A DNA stretch of 64,000 nucleotides from JBQTKD01 sp052389435 (GTDB taxonomy: Bacteria > Actinomycetota > Actinomycetes > Sporichthyales > Sporichthyaceae), in NCBI GenBank assembly GCA_052389435.1, contig JBQTIB010000014.1:62001-126000 (forward strand), written 5' to 3'. The first letter of the stretch is position 1; each line of letters opens with the position of its first letter. The notes beneath the pieces were generated by a model, which saw only the letters and a program-made list of their open reading frames with translations, did not search any database and had not been told where the DNA came from. The position numbers and the translations under genes are program-made. Shown one piece after another: positions 50,625 through 58,776 of this stretch.

Positions 50625-50795
50625 GGGGTCTGCCGGGTTGGTCGACGGGCTCGGGCGGAAGTTCGCCCTACGGCCATACCCACGTCGGTTGCATCGGTTC
50701 GCGCTGCGGGGTCCGGAACGCCCGACTCGGATGGGGCGGGAGCCGACGGGTTCGCGCCGTCGGCGCCCTGTCGCGCCCGCGGTCCTAAGCCGGAC
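50625..50795 (-). promoter_or_regulatory. ydaO/yuaA-type (c-di-AMP) riboswitch candidate
   Basis: Read on the minus strand, the leader of the NlpC/P60 gene contains segments close to the actinobacterial ydaO consensus as I recall it: GGACCGCGGGCGCGACAGGG, GCGCGAACCCGTCGGCTCC, CAACCGACGTGGGTATGGCC, GTAGGGCGAACTTCCGCCCG and AGCCCGTCGACCAACCCGG, in the right order. ydaO riboswitches bind c-di-AMP and commonly precede wall hydrolases (rpf, NlpC/P60) in actinobacteria. Boundaries are approximate. Confidence 0.8.
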
Positions 50796-50878
50796 GCTAG
50801 TCATCGCTCGGTAGGCGTTCCATCTCGGCCGGGCAACGAGTTCGCCCCAGTGAGGTCCTCGTGATCGGCGAGTGTCGG

Positions 50879-51769
50879 TCAGCCGCCCAGTCGGGCGACC
50901 TGCTTCTCGACGCCGAGGAGAGCCTTGCCCAGTTCGACGAGCGCCTTCTGGAGGTTGTTGGCCATGTAGCCGTCCAGGCCGAGGTCGTGTACGTCGGCGA
51001 TCCTGGTCGGCTTTCCTTCGACCACGATGACCCTTTTGCCGGCCTTCTGTGCCTTCTGGACTCGGGAGGCGGTGACCGCGGTTTCGTAGGGCAGCAGGGT
51101 CGAGTAGTTGGCGTTCCAGTCCGCGGGGTCGCGGAACAGCAGGCCGCGTCTGCCCTTGAATCCGTAGGTCTTGACGATGTTCAGGTAGCTCTTGTTGGTG
51201 GAGATCACGGTGGCGCGGCCGGGGGAGTTCATCTCGAACTTGTTCAACGCGCGCACGATCTTGCGTGCCTTGGCGGGCGAGTCCACCCCTCGCACGTGGA
51301 GGTAGACGTCCTTGCCCGCTCTGCTCGCGACCTCGAGCATGTCGTAGATGTTGGGTGCCTGGGTTCCGTCGTTCAGCTCGCAGGAGCGGAACTTCTTGTA
51401 GCTGATCCGGGTCACGGTGCCCGAGCAGTTGGTGGTGCGGTTCATCGTGTTGTCGTGCATCACGACCGTCCGCAGGTCCTTGGTGAACTGGACGTCGAAC
51501 TCGGCCGAGTCGGCACCGATCGCGAAGGCGCGCTTGAGGGTCTTGACGGAGTTCTCCGTGCCGAAGTCGTACCCGCCCCGGTGGGCGATCGCCTCGGGCG
51601 TTTCGGCGGCCTGCGCGGTCGCGCCGCCGAGAGTTGCCGCCGACCCGGAGGCGAGGGCGGTGAGCAGCGTGCCGGTGGCGACGCGCCGCGCGAGCTGGCG
51701 GCGACGTGCGGTCGCCCGCGCGTCGAGCACCACCGTGGTGGTGTCCGGTCGCAGTAGAGACAGGGCCAT
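50879..51769 (-). CDS. glycerophosphodiester phosphodiesterase-like secreted protein
   Basis: The 296-residue product has a signal-like N-terminus and a GDPD domain: EAIAHRGGYDFGTENSVKTLKRAF, ADSAEFDVQFTKDLRTVVMHDNTMNRTT with the catalytic HRG...E.D pattern and HD motif, and a C-terminal DVHDLGLDGYMANNL. GDPD enzymes hydrolyse glycerophosphodiesters and related wall teichoic-like polymers. GAGGGA precedes the ATG at 51769. The C-terminus (VEKQVARLGG) also appears as a separate degraded fragment at 52109-52156. Confidence 0.88.
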   Translation of the reverse strand: MALSLLRPDTTTVVLDARATARRRQLARRVATGTLLTALASGSAATLGGATAQAAETPEAIAHRGGYDFGTENSVKTLKRAFAIGADSAEFDVQFTKDLRTVVMHDNTMNRTTNCSGTVTRISYKKFRSCELNDGTQAPNIYDMLEVASRAGKDVYLHVRGVDSPAKARKIVRALNKFEMNSPGRATVISTNKSYLNIVKTYGFKGRRGLLFRDPADWNANYSTLLPYETAVTASRVQKAQKAGKRVIVVEGKPTRIADVHDLGLDGYMANNLQKALVELGKALLGVEKQVARLGG

Positions 51770-51929
51770 GCAGTTCCCTCCCCAGGGACATGTGTGAACT
51801 CTGCACATGGTCGCCTCCGGCAATGGGCCGAACGGGTGACTTGTCTGGGGGTGGCGCAGGCCGGGGTCAGCGCTTGACGGGATGTCCGCCCATGTCCGAC
51901 AGGTCCGACCTCTGCCGGAACTCTCGCTT

Positions 51930-51943
51930 GCCCGTCCACGGGC
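51930..51943 (-). terminator. hairpin paired with the ATPase fragment
   Basis: GCCCGT-CC-ACGGGC, preceded by TT, mirrors GCCCG-TCTG-CGGGC at 54401-54414 downstream of the intact ATPase gene. Confidence 0.5.
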
Positions 51944-51992
51944 GGGAGTTTGCCGGATCGGGCTCGCGGTGCCCTTCGCGACGGCGGTCGGG

Positions 51993-52109
51993 CTACGGTG
52001 CCGCGGCGGCGGCCACCGGCTCTCGATGCGGCGCATTCACGGTGTCGGAGACGATGCGCCCGTCGCGCATGCGCAGCACGGGATCGGTGAGGATCGCTCG
52101 GGCGACGGT
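51993..52109 (-). pseudogene. 3' fragment of a second LolD-type ABC ATPase gene with internal deletion
   Basis: In one frame the minus strand reads TVARAILTDPVLRMRDGRIVSDTVNAPHREPVAAAAAP, then stop. It matches the intact ATPase at 54464-55207 (VAVARAIVTDPVL...RMRDGRIVSDIANAPHRAAMAG) except that 49 residues (147 bp), including Walker B, are deleted in frame. Similarity continues downstream through a terminator-like hairpin (51930-51943) that matches the one at 54401-54414. Confidence 0.85.
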
Positions 52110-52156
52110 CAACCAACCAGGCGGGCGACCTGCTTGTCGACCTCGAGCACCGGCAC
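52109..52156 (-). pseudogene. C-terminal fragment of a second GDPD-type gene
   Basis: The minus strand encodes VPVLEVDKQVARLVG then TGA, similar to the end of the intact neighbour (LLGVEKQVARLGG, stop). Its stop codon overlaps the first bases of the ATPase fragment, so two unrelated 3' ends are joined back to back. Confidence 0.7.
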
Positions 52157-52164
52157 CGGCGGAC

Positions 52165-52345
52165 CGCCCCCGGCGTTCGACCTCGAGGACTATAGGAAGC
52201 GCAACACCGTCGCGCGGAGTTTCACCGTTTTCAAGCAGTGGCGCGGGTCTGGCCAGCCGCTACGGCAAGCTCCCTCTGAACTACCGGGGCGGCGCCGTCC
52301 TGCGAGCGATCACCGTCTGGGCGCCGGCTTTAGGAGACACGCCCC
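52165..52345 (+). pseudogene. IS5-family transposase C-terminal remnant
   Basis: PPAFDLEDYRKRNTVARSFTVFKQWRG (one frame), then GLASRYGKLPLNYRGGAVLRAITVWAP in another frame, closely match the end of IS5-type transposases (FDxxxYRxRNxVER-F-LKQWRGLATRYDKLxxxYRxxVVLxAIxxWL). A frameshift near 52246 breaks the ORF. TAGGAGACACGCCCC at 52331-52345 could be the terminal inverted repeat. The DDE-containing N-terminal part is absent. Confidence 0.8.
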
Positions 52346-52476
52346 AGTCGACTTCCCTACTGAGAGACAGCTGTGTGGTAACGACCTGGTGGTCCGATCG
52401 ATACCCGCACCCGACGCCCCGTCTGCATACTTCTGAGTAAGGACGCATAGCAAAAGTCACGGGGACGGAAGGACAC

Positions 52477-53661
52477 ATGACGGGTCGACACGCCGGACGG
52501 ATGTGCCGGCGGGTTGCGGGCGCCGCGGTGGTGCTGTTGGCGCTCGTCGCCTGCGGCCAGTCGACTCCCGCGATGCCCGCTCCCGACGACGGCGGGGAGA
52601 AGACGTCCCAGGCGCGCATCGCGATCGCTCCGGCGGGCGCCGACGTCGCGCCCGACGCGCGGGTCACGGTCACCAGCGACGGGGGCCCGCTGCGCAGCGT
52701 CGACGTTGTGGACACCTCGGGCAACTACATCGGCGGTGACTACTCGCTGGACCGGGTCTCCTGGACCTCCACCTACCCCATGCGGACCGCGACGGCATAC
52801 ACGGTGCAGGCGACGGCCGCCGACTCCGCCGGGCTCGTCGCCGTCCAGACCGCGCAGTTCGCCACGCGCACCGTCCCGGACACCGAGCGCGTCAGCGTCC
52901 TGCGGGTCAGCCCCGCGGACGGCGCCACGGTCGGCGTCGCGCACCCGCTGATCGTCGAGTTCACCAAGTCTGTGATCAACCGCGCAGAGGTCACCAAGGC
53001 GCTGACCGTCGAGACCTTCCCGCGCGTCGAGGGCAGCTGGTATTGGATCGACGCCGCCACAGTGGACTGGCGCCCCAAGAACCTGTGGCCCACGGGCACG
53101 CAGGTGTCCCTGCGCGCCGACCTGCGCAGCATCGACGCGGGCAAGGGTCGCTACGGCGCTGGCGTGTGGACGTCCTCCTTCACAGTGGGCCGTTCCCAGG
53201 TGCTCGAGGTCGACACCAGGACCTTTCGGATGAAGGTCGTCCGCGACGGCAAGGTGGTCAACACCTTCCCCGTCTCCACCGGCAAGCCCGGCTGGGAGAC
53301 CCGCAACGGCACCAAGATGATCATGGAGAAGGTCCGGGGCAAGACGTTTACCGACGACGCGATCGATGCGCCCGAGGAGTACACGCTGTTCTCCGAGTAC
53401 GCGATGCGCGTGACGAACTCCGGCGAGTTCGTGCACGACGCCTCGTGGAACAAGAACATCGGCGGGGGCAACGGCTCGCACGGTTGCATGGGCCTGAACC
53501 CGGGCGACATGGCCTGGCTGTTCAACAACTCGATCGTCGGCGACGCGGTGGTGGTGACCGGTTCCCCGGCCGAGCACACCGAACTCTGGAACCGCGTCCA
53601 GGACTGGAACGTCCCGTGGGAGCGATGGCTAGGCGGGAACTTCGACCTCTCGGACGAGTAG
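52477..53661 (+). CDS. L,D-transpeptidase with N-terminal Ig-like domains, lipoprotein
   Basis: The 394-residue protein has a lipobox-like signal (LLALVACGQ), two bacterial Ig-like domains (about residues 50-130 and 140-245) and a YkuD catalytic domain with VLEVDTRTFRMKVVRDGKV, then FVHDASWN and SHGCMGLNPGDMAWLF, which holds the catalytic Cys and His. This is the actinobacterial Ldt architecture making 3-3 cross-links in peptidoglycan. GGAAGGAC before the ATG fixes the start. It sits among other wall enzymes. Confidence 0.95.
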   Translation: MTGRHAGRMCRRVAGAAVVLLALVACGQSTPAMPAPDDGGEKTSQARIAIAPAGADVAPDARVTVTSDGGPLRSVDVVDTSGNYIGGDYSLDRVSWTSTYPMRTATAYTVQATAADSAGLVAVQTAQFATRTVPDTERVSVLRVSPADGATVGVAHPLIVEFTKSVINRAEVTKALTVETFPRVEGSWYWIDAATVDWRPKNLWPTGTQVSLRADLRSIDAGKGRYGAGVWTSSFTVGRSQVLEVDTRTFRMKVVRDGKVVNTFPVSTGKPGWETRNGTKMIMEKVRGKTFTDDAIDAPEEYTLFSEYAMRVTNSGEFVHDASWNKNIGGGNGSHGCMGLNPGDMAWLFNNSIVGDAVVVTGSPAEHTELWNRVQDWNVPWERWLGGNFDLSDE

Positions 53662-53706
53662 GCTGGTCACTCGCGATGCATAGTTCTGCATCGACGATAC
53701 GCGTTG

Positions 53707-53947
53707 ATGCAAGCGGACCCCGCTGAACCTCGACGACGATCTGTTGGAGCGCGCCAAGCACGAGGCGGCGCGCAGTCGTCGCACGTTGACTGCCGTCGAC
53801 GAGGACGCGTCGCGCAGCGCACTGGACCGCGATGGCCAGGTGGCCTCCGAGTCCTACGCGGTGCGCCCGCTGACCGGCAACGGGCTGCGCGCCAGGGTGA
53901 ACCTGGACGATTCGGCTGCGCTGCTCGACCTGATGGACGAGCGTTGA
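53707..53947 (+). pseudogene. degraded VapB-type antitoxin gene
   Basis: The body encodes LNLDDDLLERAKHEAARSRRTLTAVDEDASRSALDRDGQ...LLDLMDER, a VapB-like ribbon-helix antitoxin, but in the frame that runs into a stop (TGA at 53705) before any start. The ATG at 53707 is one base out of frame. The 241-base interval is therefore a multiple of three plus one, indicating a single-base indel near 53715-53722. The stop overlaps the vapC-like start as TTGA. Confidence 0.75.
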
Positions 53948-54372
53948 TTCTTCCCGACGTCAACGTCCCGGTGTAGGCGCTGAGGGACGACGCGCCCGAC
54001 CACTCCCCCTATCGCACCTGGCTGGAGGAGGCGGTCGCCGGGTCTCCGCCGTTCGGGCTTTCCACCCTGGTCCTGTCGGGAACCACCCGCGTTCTGACGC
54101 ACCCTCGGATCTTCGATCCTCCATCCGGCCCAGAGCAGGTGATGGACCGACTCGACGAGCTCCGGGCCCGGCCCAACGCCGTTCCGATCGCACCGGGCCC
54201 CCGCCACTGGGCAATTTTCGGAGAGCTGGTGCGCACCGTGGGGGCCTGCGGCACCGTGGTCCCCGACGCGTACTTCGCCGCCCTGGCCATCGAGTCCGGC
54301 AGCGAGTGGATCACCGCCGACCGCGGCTTCGGCCGCTTCCCGGGCCTGCGGTGGCGGCACCCACTGGACTAG
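53944..54372 (+). pseudogene. VapC-type PIN toxin gene with an in-frame stop
   Basis: The frame starts LILPDVNVPV, then TAG at 53974-53976, and continues ALRDDAPDHSPYRTWLEEAVAG..FGLSTLVLSGTTRVLTHPRIF...VVPDAYFAALAIESGSEWITADRGFGRFPGLRWRHPLD. The catalytic Asp at the start, the VPDAYFAALA and ITADRGFGRF motifs are all retained, so only the nonsense codon (TAC to TAG in a VY position) breaks the gene. It follows the degraded vapB gene with a 4-base overlap. Confidence 0.85.
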
Positions 54373-54400
54373 CTGTCCGATCTGTACCGAATTCCCCCTT

Positions 54401-54414
54401 GCCCGTCTGCGGGC
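54401..54414 (-). terminator. hairpin downstream of the LolD-type ATPase gene
   Basis: GCCCG-TCTG-CGGGC lies in the convergent space between the vapC remnant and the ATPase gene. A homologous sequence lies at 51930-51943. Confidence 0.5.
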
Positions 54415-54463
54415 GGTACCTACCGGCCCGGGCTCGCGGTACTCCTCGCAGCGGCGACCCGGT

Positions 54464-55207
54464 CTACGGGGCCGCGGTCCCGGCCATCGCCGCCCGGTGC
54501 GGCGCATTCGCTATGTCGGAGACAATGCGCCCGTCGCGCATGCGCACGACCCGCCGGGCGCGGGAACCCACCTCGTCCTCGTGGGTGATGACCATGATGG
54601 TGCGCCCCGCCGCGGACAGCTCGGCGAACAGGTTCAGCACGTCCTCGGTGCTGTGCGAGTCCAGCGCCCCGGTCGGTTCGTCGGCGAGCAGCAGCACCGG
54701 ATCGGTGACGATCGCCCGGGCCACCGCCACGCGTTGCTGCTGGCCGCCGGAGAGCTGTGCGGGAAAGTGGTCGAGGCGATTGCCCAGACCGACCCGCTCC
54801 AGTGCCTCCTGCGCCCGGCGGCGTCGCTCCCGACGTCCTACGTGGGCGTAGATCAGCGGCAGTTCCACGTTGGACATCGCAGTGGTCCGCGGGATCAGGT
54901 TGAAGCTCTGGAAGATGAAACCGATCTTGCGGTTGCGCACGACCGAGAGCTGGTGCTCGTCGAGGCGGCGGACGTCGACTCCGTCGATGAGGTAGCGCCC
55001 GGCGCTGGGGCCGTCGAGGCAGCCGACGATGTTCATCAGCGTGGACTTGCCCGAGCCCGAAGCGCCCATGATCGCCACGTAGTCGCCCTTGGCCACGGTC
55101 AGGTCGACGTGGGCGACCGCGTGCACCGCGGTGTCCCCGACGCCATAGGTCTTTCGGATTCCCTCGAGCCGGACTGCCGGACGGCTACCGCTGCCGAATG
55201 TGTTCAT
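54464..55207 (-). CDS. MacB/LolD-type ABC transporter ATPase
   Basis: The 247-residue ATPase has Walker A MGASGSGKSTL, Q-loop FIFQSFNLIP, signature LSGGQQQRVAVARAI, Walker B VLLLADEPTGALD, D-loop LDSHST and the H-switch ITHEDEVG. It is the energising subunit of the MacB-like permease upstream. The stop of the 129-residue protein gene lies 3 bases upstream of the start. The C-terminus is repeated as a pseudogene fragment at 51993. Confidence 0.93.
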   Translation of the reverse strand: MNTFGSGSRPAVRLEGIRKTYGVGDTAVHAVAHVDLTVAKGDYVAIMGASGSGKSTLMNIVGCLDGPSAGRYLIDGVDVRRLDEHQLSVVRNRKIGFIFQSFNLIPRTTAMSNVELPLIYAHVGRRERRRRAQEALERVGLGNRLDHFPAQLSGGQQQRVAVARAIVTDPVLLLADEPTGALDSHSTEDVLNLFAELSAAGRTIMVITHEDEVGSRARRVVRMRDGRIVSDIANAPHRAAMAGTAAP

Positions 55208-55210
55208 CCC

Positions 55211-55600
55211 TCAGTGGCCATGGGGCACGAACTCCTTGGGGGCGTCCACCGGTGGGGTGTAGCCGTAGACGGCCTGCTTCTGCACGTAGACGCCGCCGAG
55301 GAAGGCCAGCGCGATCAGGATCCCGATGGTCAGCAGCCGGGCCGGGGTGAAGCTGCGCGGCTTCGCGGGTGGAATGTCGGCGAAGTCCTCGACGGCGGCG
55401 AAGTCCTCGACCGGCCTCCCGCCGAATGGAAGGGGACCGCCCTCGGGCGGCCGATGCCCGGGATCGACCGCAACGGGCCCGGGCGGCGGAAGGTCGTTGC
55501 CCACGACCGCGCCCGAGGCCGCCTCCCTGCGGGGCGGGTGCGGTTCCTTCGGCCGATCGGGCTCGCCGGGCCGCCAACTGGTGACGTCTGGGTAGTCCAT
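55211..55600 (-). CDS. small Pro-rich membrane protein in the efflux operon
   Basis: The 129-residue product has a Pro-rich, acidic cytoplasmic N-terminus (DYPDVTSWRPGEPDRPKEPHPP), one membrane helix (PARLLTIGILIALAFLGGVYV) and a short external tail ending in VPHGH. No family recognised. Its place between permease and ATPase genes suggests a regulatory or linking role in the MacAB-like complex. ATG 55600 follows AGGTGG at a spacing of about 9; GTG 55612 is an alternative. Confidence 0.6.
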   Translation of the reverse strand: MDYPDVTSWRPGEPDRPKEPHPPRREAASGAVVGNDLPPPGPVAVDPGHRPPEGGPLPFGGRPVEDFAAVEDFADIPPAKPRSFTPARLLTIGILIALAFLGGVYVQKQAVYGYTPPVDAPKEFVPHGH

Positions 55601-55613
55601 GCGCTGATCCACC

Positions 55614-56918
55614 TCACTCGTAGCGTAGGGCGTCGATGGGCCGCAGCGCCGCGGCCCTGTTGGCCGGGTACAGCCCGAAGACCAGCCCGGTGAGCAGCGA
55701 GACCCCGAGCGCGAGGTATACCGAATAGGCGGCGATCGAGGGGACCACCCCGGCGATGGTGAACTCGGAGGCGAGGAAACCGACCGCCACGCCGAGAAGT
55801 CCGCCGACCATGGACAGGATGACGGCCTCGCCGAGGAACTGCCCGACGATGTCTCGCCGTTCGGCGCCCATCGCCTTGCGGATGCCGATCTCGCGGGTTC
55901 GTTCGGTGACCGAGACCAACTGGATGTTCATGACCCCGATCCCGCCGATCAGCAGCGAGATCCCGGCGACGGCCGCCAGCAGGATCTGCAGCGTGCGAGC
56001 CGAGGAGTTCGACGCGGTCAACAGCGAGGTGGCTCGCAGCACGATGAAGTCGGAGTCGACGGCGCTCACGCCGCGGCGTTCGTTCAGCGCCGTGGTCACG
56101 TCCTCCGCGACGGCGGGCACCTGCGCGCCCGAGGCCGCCTCGACGGCGATGGCGTTGATCGGTCCCGACCCCGGCGGTCCGTAGCCGTAGAGTGCGTCGG
56201 TCACCGCCGTCCCGGCGCAGATCGCTCGGCTGTCGAGGTTCTCGGAGCCCGCCAGACCCTTGGGGACGAGCATGCCGACGACCCGGAACGGCTGGCCGTT
56301 CATGCGCACCGTCTGCCCGACCATGGACTGCGGTGTGCCCCGGGTGAGGTTGGACAGCACCCCGATTCCCACCACGCACACGCCGCGGCGCGCGGCGTAG
56401 TCGGCGTCGGTGAAGGCCCGTCCCACGGCGATCTCGCTGTTGCTGATCGCGAGGTAGTTCGGCGTGCTGCCGATCAGCAGGTCGATGTGGTTCGACGTAC
56501 CGCCGTACTGGGTGACGACCTCCTCGATGTTGATGACCGGCGCCACCCGCACAGCGCCGGGTACCAGCGTCTTGTCGCGCAGTGCCTCGACGTCGGCGTA
56601 GGTGAGCGCCGGCTCGCGCCGTGCCGCGGCGTTCACGGGGGCCGGCGGAAGCCCGGCGTCTTCGCGGGCGTGCTTCTGCGCCTCGTTGCCCTGTCCACCG
56701 ACGCCGCGCGGGCTGGTCTGCACGACGATGGCGTTGCTGCCGAGCCGATCGATCGAGGCCTGCACCGCCTTGGACGCCCCGGTGCCGACGGCGACCAGGG
56801 TGATCACCGAGGCGATGCCGATGATGATGCCGAGCATCGTCAACGCCGAGCGCATCTTGTTCGCGAGCACGCCTGCGACCGCGAAGCGGAGACTTTCGGC
56901 GATTCTGCTGCCTCGCAC
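55614..56918 (-). CDS. MacB-like FtsX-family permease
   Basis: The 434-residue protein has an N-terminal helix (ALTMLGIIIGIASVITLVAVGTGA), a large extracytoplasmic MacB periplasmic-core domain (GSNAIVVQTSPRG..PALTYADVEALRDK..NYLAISNSEIAVGRAFTDAD) and three C-terminal helices of the FtsX domain (LQILLAAVAGISLLIGGIGVMNIQLVSVTERTREIGIRKAMGA; ILSMVGGLLGVAVGFL; LALGVSLLTGLVFGLYPANRAA). It exports peptides, lipids or drugs with the ATPase and HlyD-like adaptor. The GTG at 56918 follows GGAGG; the longer open frame upstream has no signal. Confidence 0.92.
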   Translation of the reverse strand: MRGSRIAESLRFAVAGVLANKMRSALTMLGIIIGIASVITLVAVGTGASKAVQASIDRLGSNAIVVQTSPRGVGGQGNEAQKHAREDAGLPPAPVNAAARREPALTYADVEALRDKTLVPGAVRVAPVINIEEVVTQYGGTSNHIDLLIGSTPNYLAISNSEIAVGRAFTDADYAARRGVCVVGIGVLSNLTRGTPQSMVGQTVRMNGQPFRVVGMLVPKGLAGSENLDSRAICAGTAVTDALYGYGPPGSGPINAIAVEAASGAQVPAVAEDVTTALNERRGVSAVDSDFIVLRATSLLTASNSSARTLQILLAAVAGISLLIGGIGVMNIQLVSVTERTREIGIRKAMGAERRDIVGQFLGEAVILSMVGGLLGVAVGFLASEFTIAGVVPSIAAYSVYLALGVSLLTGLVFGLYPANRAAALRPIDALRYE

Positions 56919-57123
56919 TCGACCTGCCCTCCGCCCGGTACGTGTTGGTGTCCCCGCGCAGGCGGCAAATGCGCCGATCTGGGGTAGATCGTCTTCTGTC
57001 AGGGTACGTGCGAACCGGGGGTCGCGGACCATCGACGGGTGTGGATTTGCTCCACCCTCGCCCTGGAACGCGCGCCGCCTTTCCGCGAGCGTCGGATCGA
57101 GGCAGCCGATCGCCGGGCGGCTC

Positions 57124-58776
57124 TCAGTGCCCGTGGCCCTCTGGACTGCCGGTGTCCTCCGGACGCGCGGGGTCCTCCTCGCGCGCCGGCGGTGCCGGTT
57201 CGCCCTGGGCGGGCGACGCCGGCGCGGCCCCGCCGCCGGCCCCCAGGACCACGACGTCGCCCGGCTTGAGCAGCGGAGAACTGACCTCGGTGGTGGTGTC
57301 GCCGACCAGGCCCACGGTGACCGGCACGGTGACGTTGTTCTCGCCGCGCTTGACGGTGAGGACGGCCCGGTCGCCCGCCTGGCGGACCGCCTCGCTGGGC
57401 ACCTCCAACACGTTTTTTCGTTCGGCGGTGGTGATCACCACTTCGGCGCTCTGGCCCAGCTTGAGGGTGGCGGCGTCCTCGTCCAGGGCGATCTGCACCC
57501 GGTACTGCAGGACGTTGTTCAGGACCGTCTCCTGCACGTCCTGCGCGCGGACGGTGCCGGGAACCCGGACGCCGGTGGACGGGAAGGTCACGACGGCCTT
57601 CTGACCCTTCTCGACCTTGCCGATGTCGGCCTCGTCGACCAGGACGGTGACCTCGCGGTGGGTGAGGTCGGCCATGACCACGAACCCGGACCCGGTGGCC
57701 GGTCGACGGTTCTCCACCGACCCGGGGCCGCTGGGCGTCGCCGCCGCGTCGGAGGGGGCACGGGGGTCGGACACCGGCGTCTCCCCGACCGAGCCGGCCA
57801 CGTGGACGATCGTGCCCTCGACCGGGGCTCGTAGGACCGTGTTCGACAGGCTGGTCTTCGCGGCGGCCACCTGCGCCTTGGCGCTGGCCATCGCCGCCTT
57901 GGCCGTCAGGATCACCCCGGGGGTGCCGTAGCGGCGGTCTAGGCCGGCGGCGGATGCGGCGACCCCGACGTTGCGACGCGCCAGTTCGGCCTCGCCGATC
58001 TTGGCGTCGATCTCCTGTTCGGCGGCGAGCAGGGCGGTGGCTCGCTCGGTCCGCGCCTGCACCGTCTCGGCGCCCGCCTCGGCCACGGCCGAGCGCGACG
58101 TGCTCGCGGTGACCGTGTTCTCCAGCGCGATCTTGCGCGAGTCGGTGATCGTGATCTCGGTGGGGCCCGGGGGCGGGGGCGCGATCTTGGTCTCCGCGGT
58201 GCGCTCGCGGCTGGCGGAGGCGCTGCGCTGCCGGCTGCGGCTCACGTCGTTGCCGGCCGCGTCCAGCCGGCGTTCGGCCGCGCGTACCAGGGCCTTGGAC
58301 GTGCCCGCGGTCAGCTTCAGGCGCTGGGCGGCCTGCTCGACGGCCAACTCGGCGTTGTCGGCGATCTGCGCTGCCGCGCCCACCTGGCTGCGGCCGGCGC
58401 GCAGCTGTTCCTTGGCCGTGACCAGCTGCGCCTTGGCGGCCAGCACCGCCGCGTTCGCGGCTGCCAGCTCGTTCTTCGCGGGTCGGTCGTCGACCTTGGC
58501 CAGCTTCTGGCCCTTCTTGACGCTGTCGCCGATCTCGACGTCGACCGCGGTGACCAGACCGGGCTCGGGATCGGCGAAGACCAGGCCGACGGTCTTCGGG
58601 GCGTTCAGGTTGCCCGCGGCCGTGACCGTCGAGGCCACCGTGCCGAGCTCGACCGGCGCGGTCTGCTCGACCGGCTCCGGCTGGCCCGGATTCCCGACCA
58701 TCCGCACGCCCTGCACCGCGGTGGCCGCCAGGACCACCGTCAGACCGGTGTGAATGGCAATCTTCTTTTTCTCCAT
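57124..58776 (-). CDS. HlyD/MacA-type membrane fusion protein
   Basis: The 550-residue product has an N-terminal membrane anchor (IAIHTGLTVVLAATAVQGVRMV), a biotinyl-lipoyl-like half (VTAVDVEIGDSVKKGQKLAKVDDRPAK), a long coiled coil (about residues 105-290, with Ala/Gln/Arg heptads), the second lipoyl half (NTVLRAPVEGTIVHVAGSVGETP) and beta-barrel/membrane-proximal domains ending in a His/Pro-rich tail. MacA-like adaptors stimulate the MacB ATPase; in Gram-positives they may span the wall. Start ATG 58776 has a G-run upstream. It is the first gene of the operon with the permease, small protein and ATPase. Confidence 0.9.
   Translation of the reverse strand: MEKKKIAIHTGLTVVLAATAVQGVRMVGNPGQPEPVEQTAPVELGTVASTVTAAGNLNAPKTVGLVFADPEPGLVTAVDVEIGDSVKKGQKLAKVDDRPAKNELAAANAAVLAAKAQLVTAKEQLRAGRSQVGAAAQIADNAELAVEQAAQRLKLTAGTSKALVRAAERRLDAAGNDVSRSRQRSASASRERTAETKIAPPPPGPTEITITDSRKIALENTVTASTSRSAVAEAGAETVQARTERATALLAAEQEIDAKIGEAELARRNVGVAASAAGLDRRYGTPGVILTAKAAMASAKAQVAAAKTSLSNTVLRAPVEGTIVHVAGSVGETPVSDPRAPSDAAATPSGPGSVENRRPATGSGFVVMADLTHREVTVLVDEADIGKVEKGQKAVVTFPSTGVRVPGTVRAQDVQETVLNNVLQYRVQIALDEDAATLKLGQSAEVVITTAERKNVLEVPSEAVRQAGDRAVLTVKRGENNVTVPVTVGLVGDTTTEVSSPLLKPGDVVVLGAGGGAAPASPAQGEPAPPAREEDPARPEDTGSPEGHGH

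Noticed and set aside
51706..52440. Continuous + strand open frames across the scrap-yard
   Set aside because: They overlap the minus-strand gene 3' ends and the transposase relic; the readable similarity switches frame, so no intact protein is encoded.
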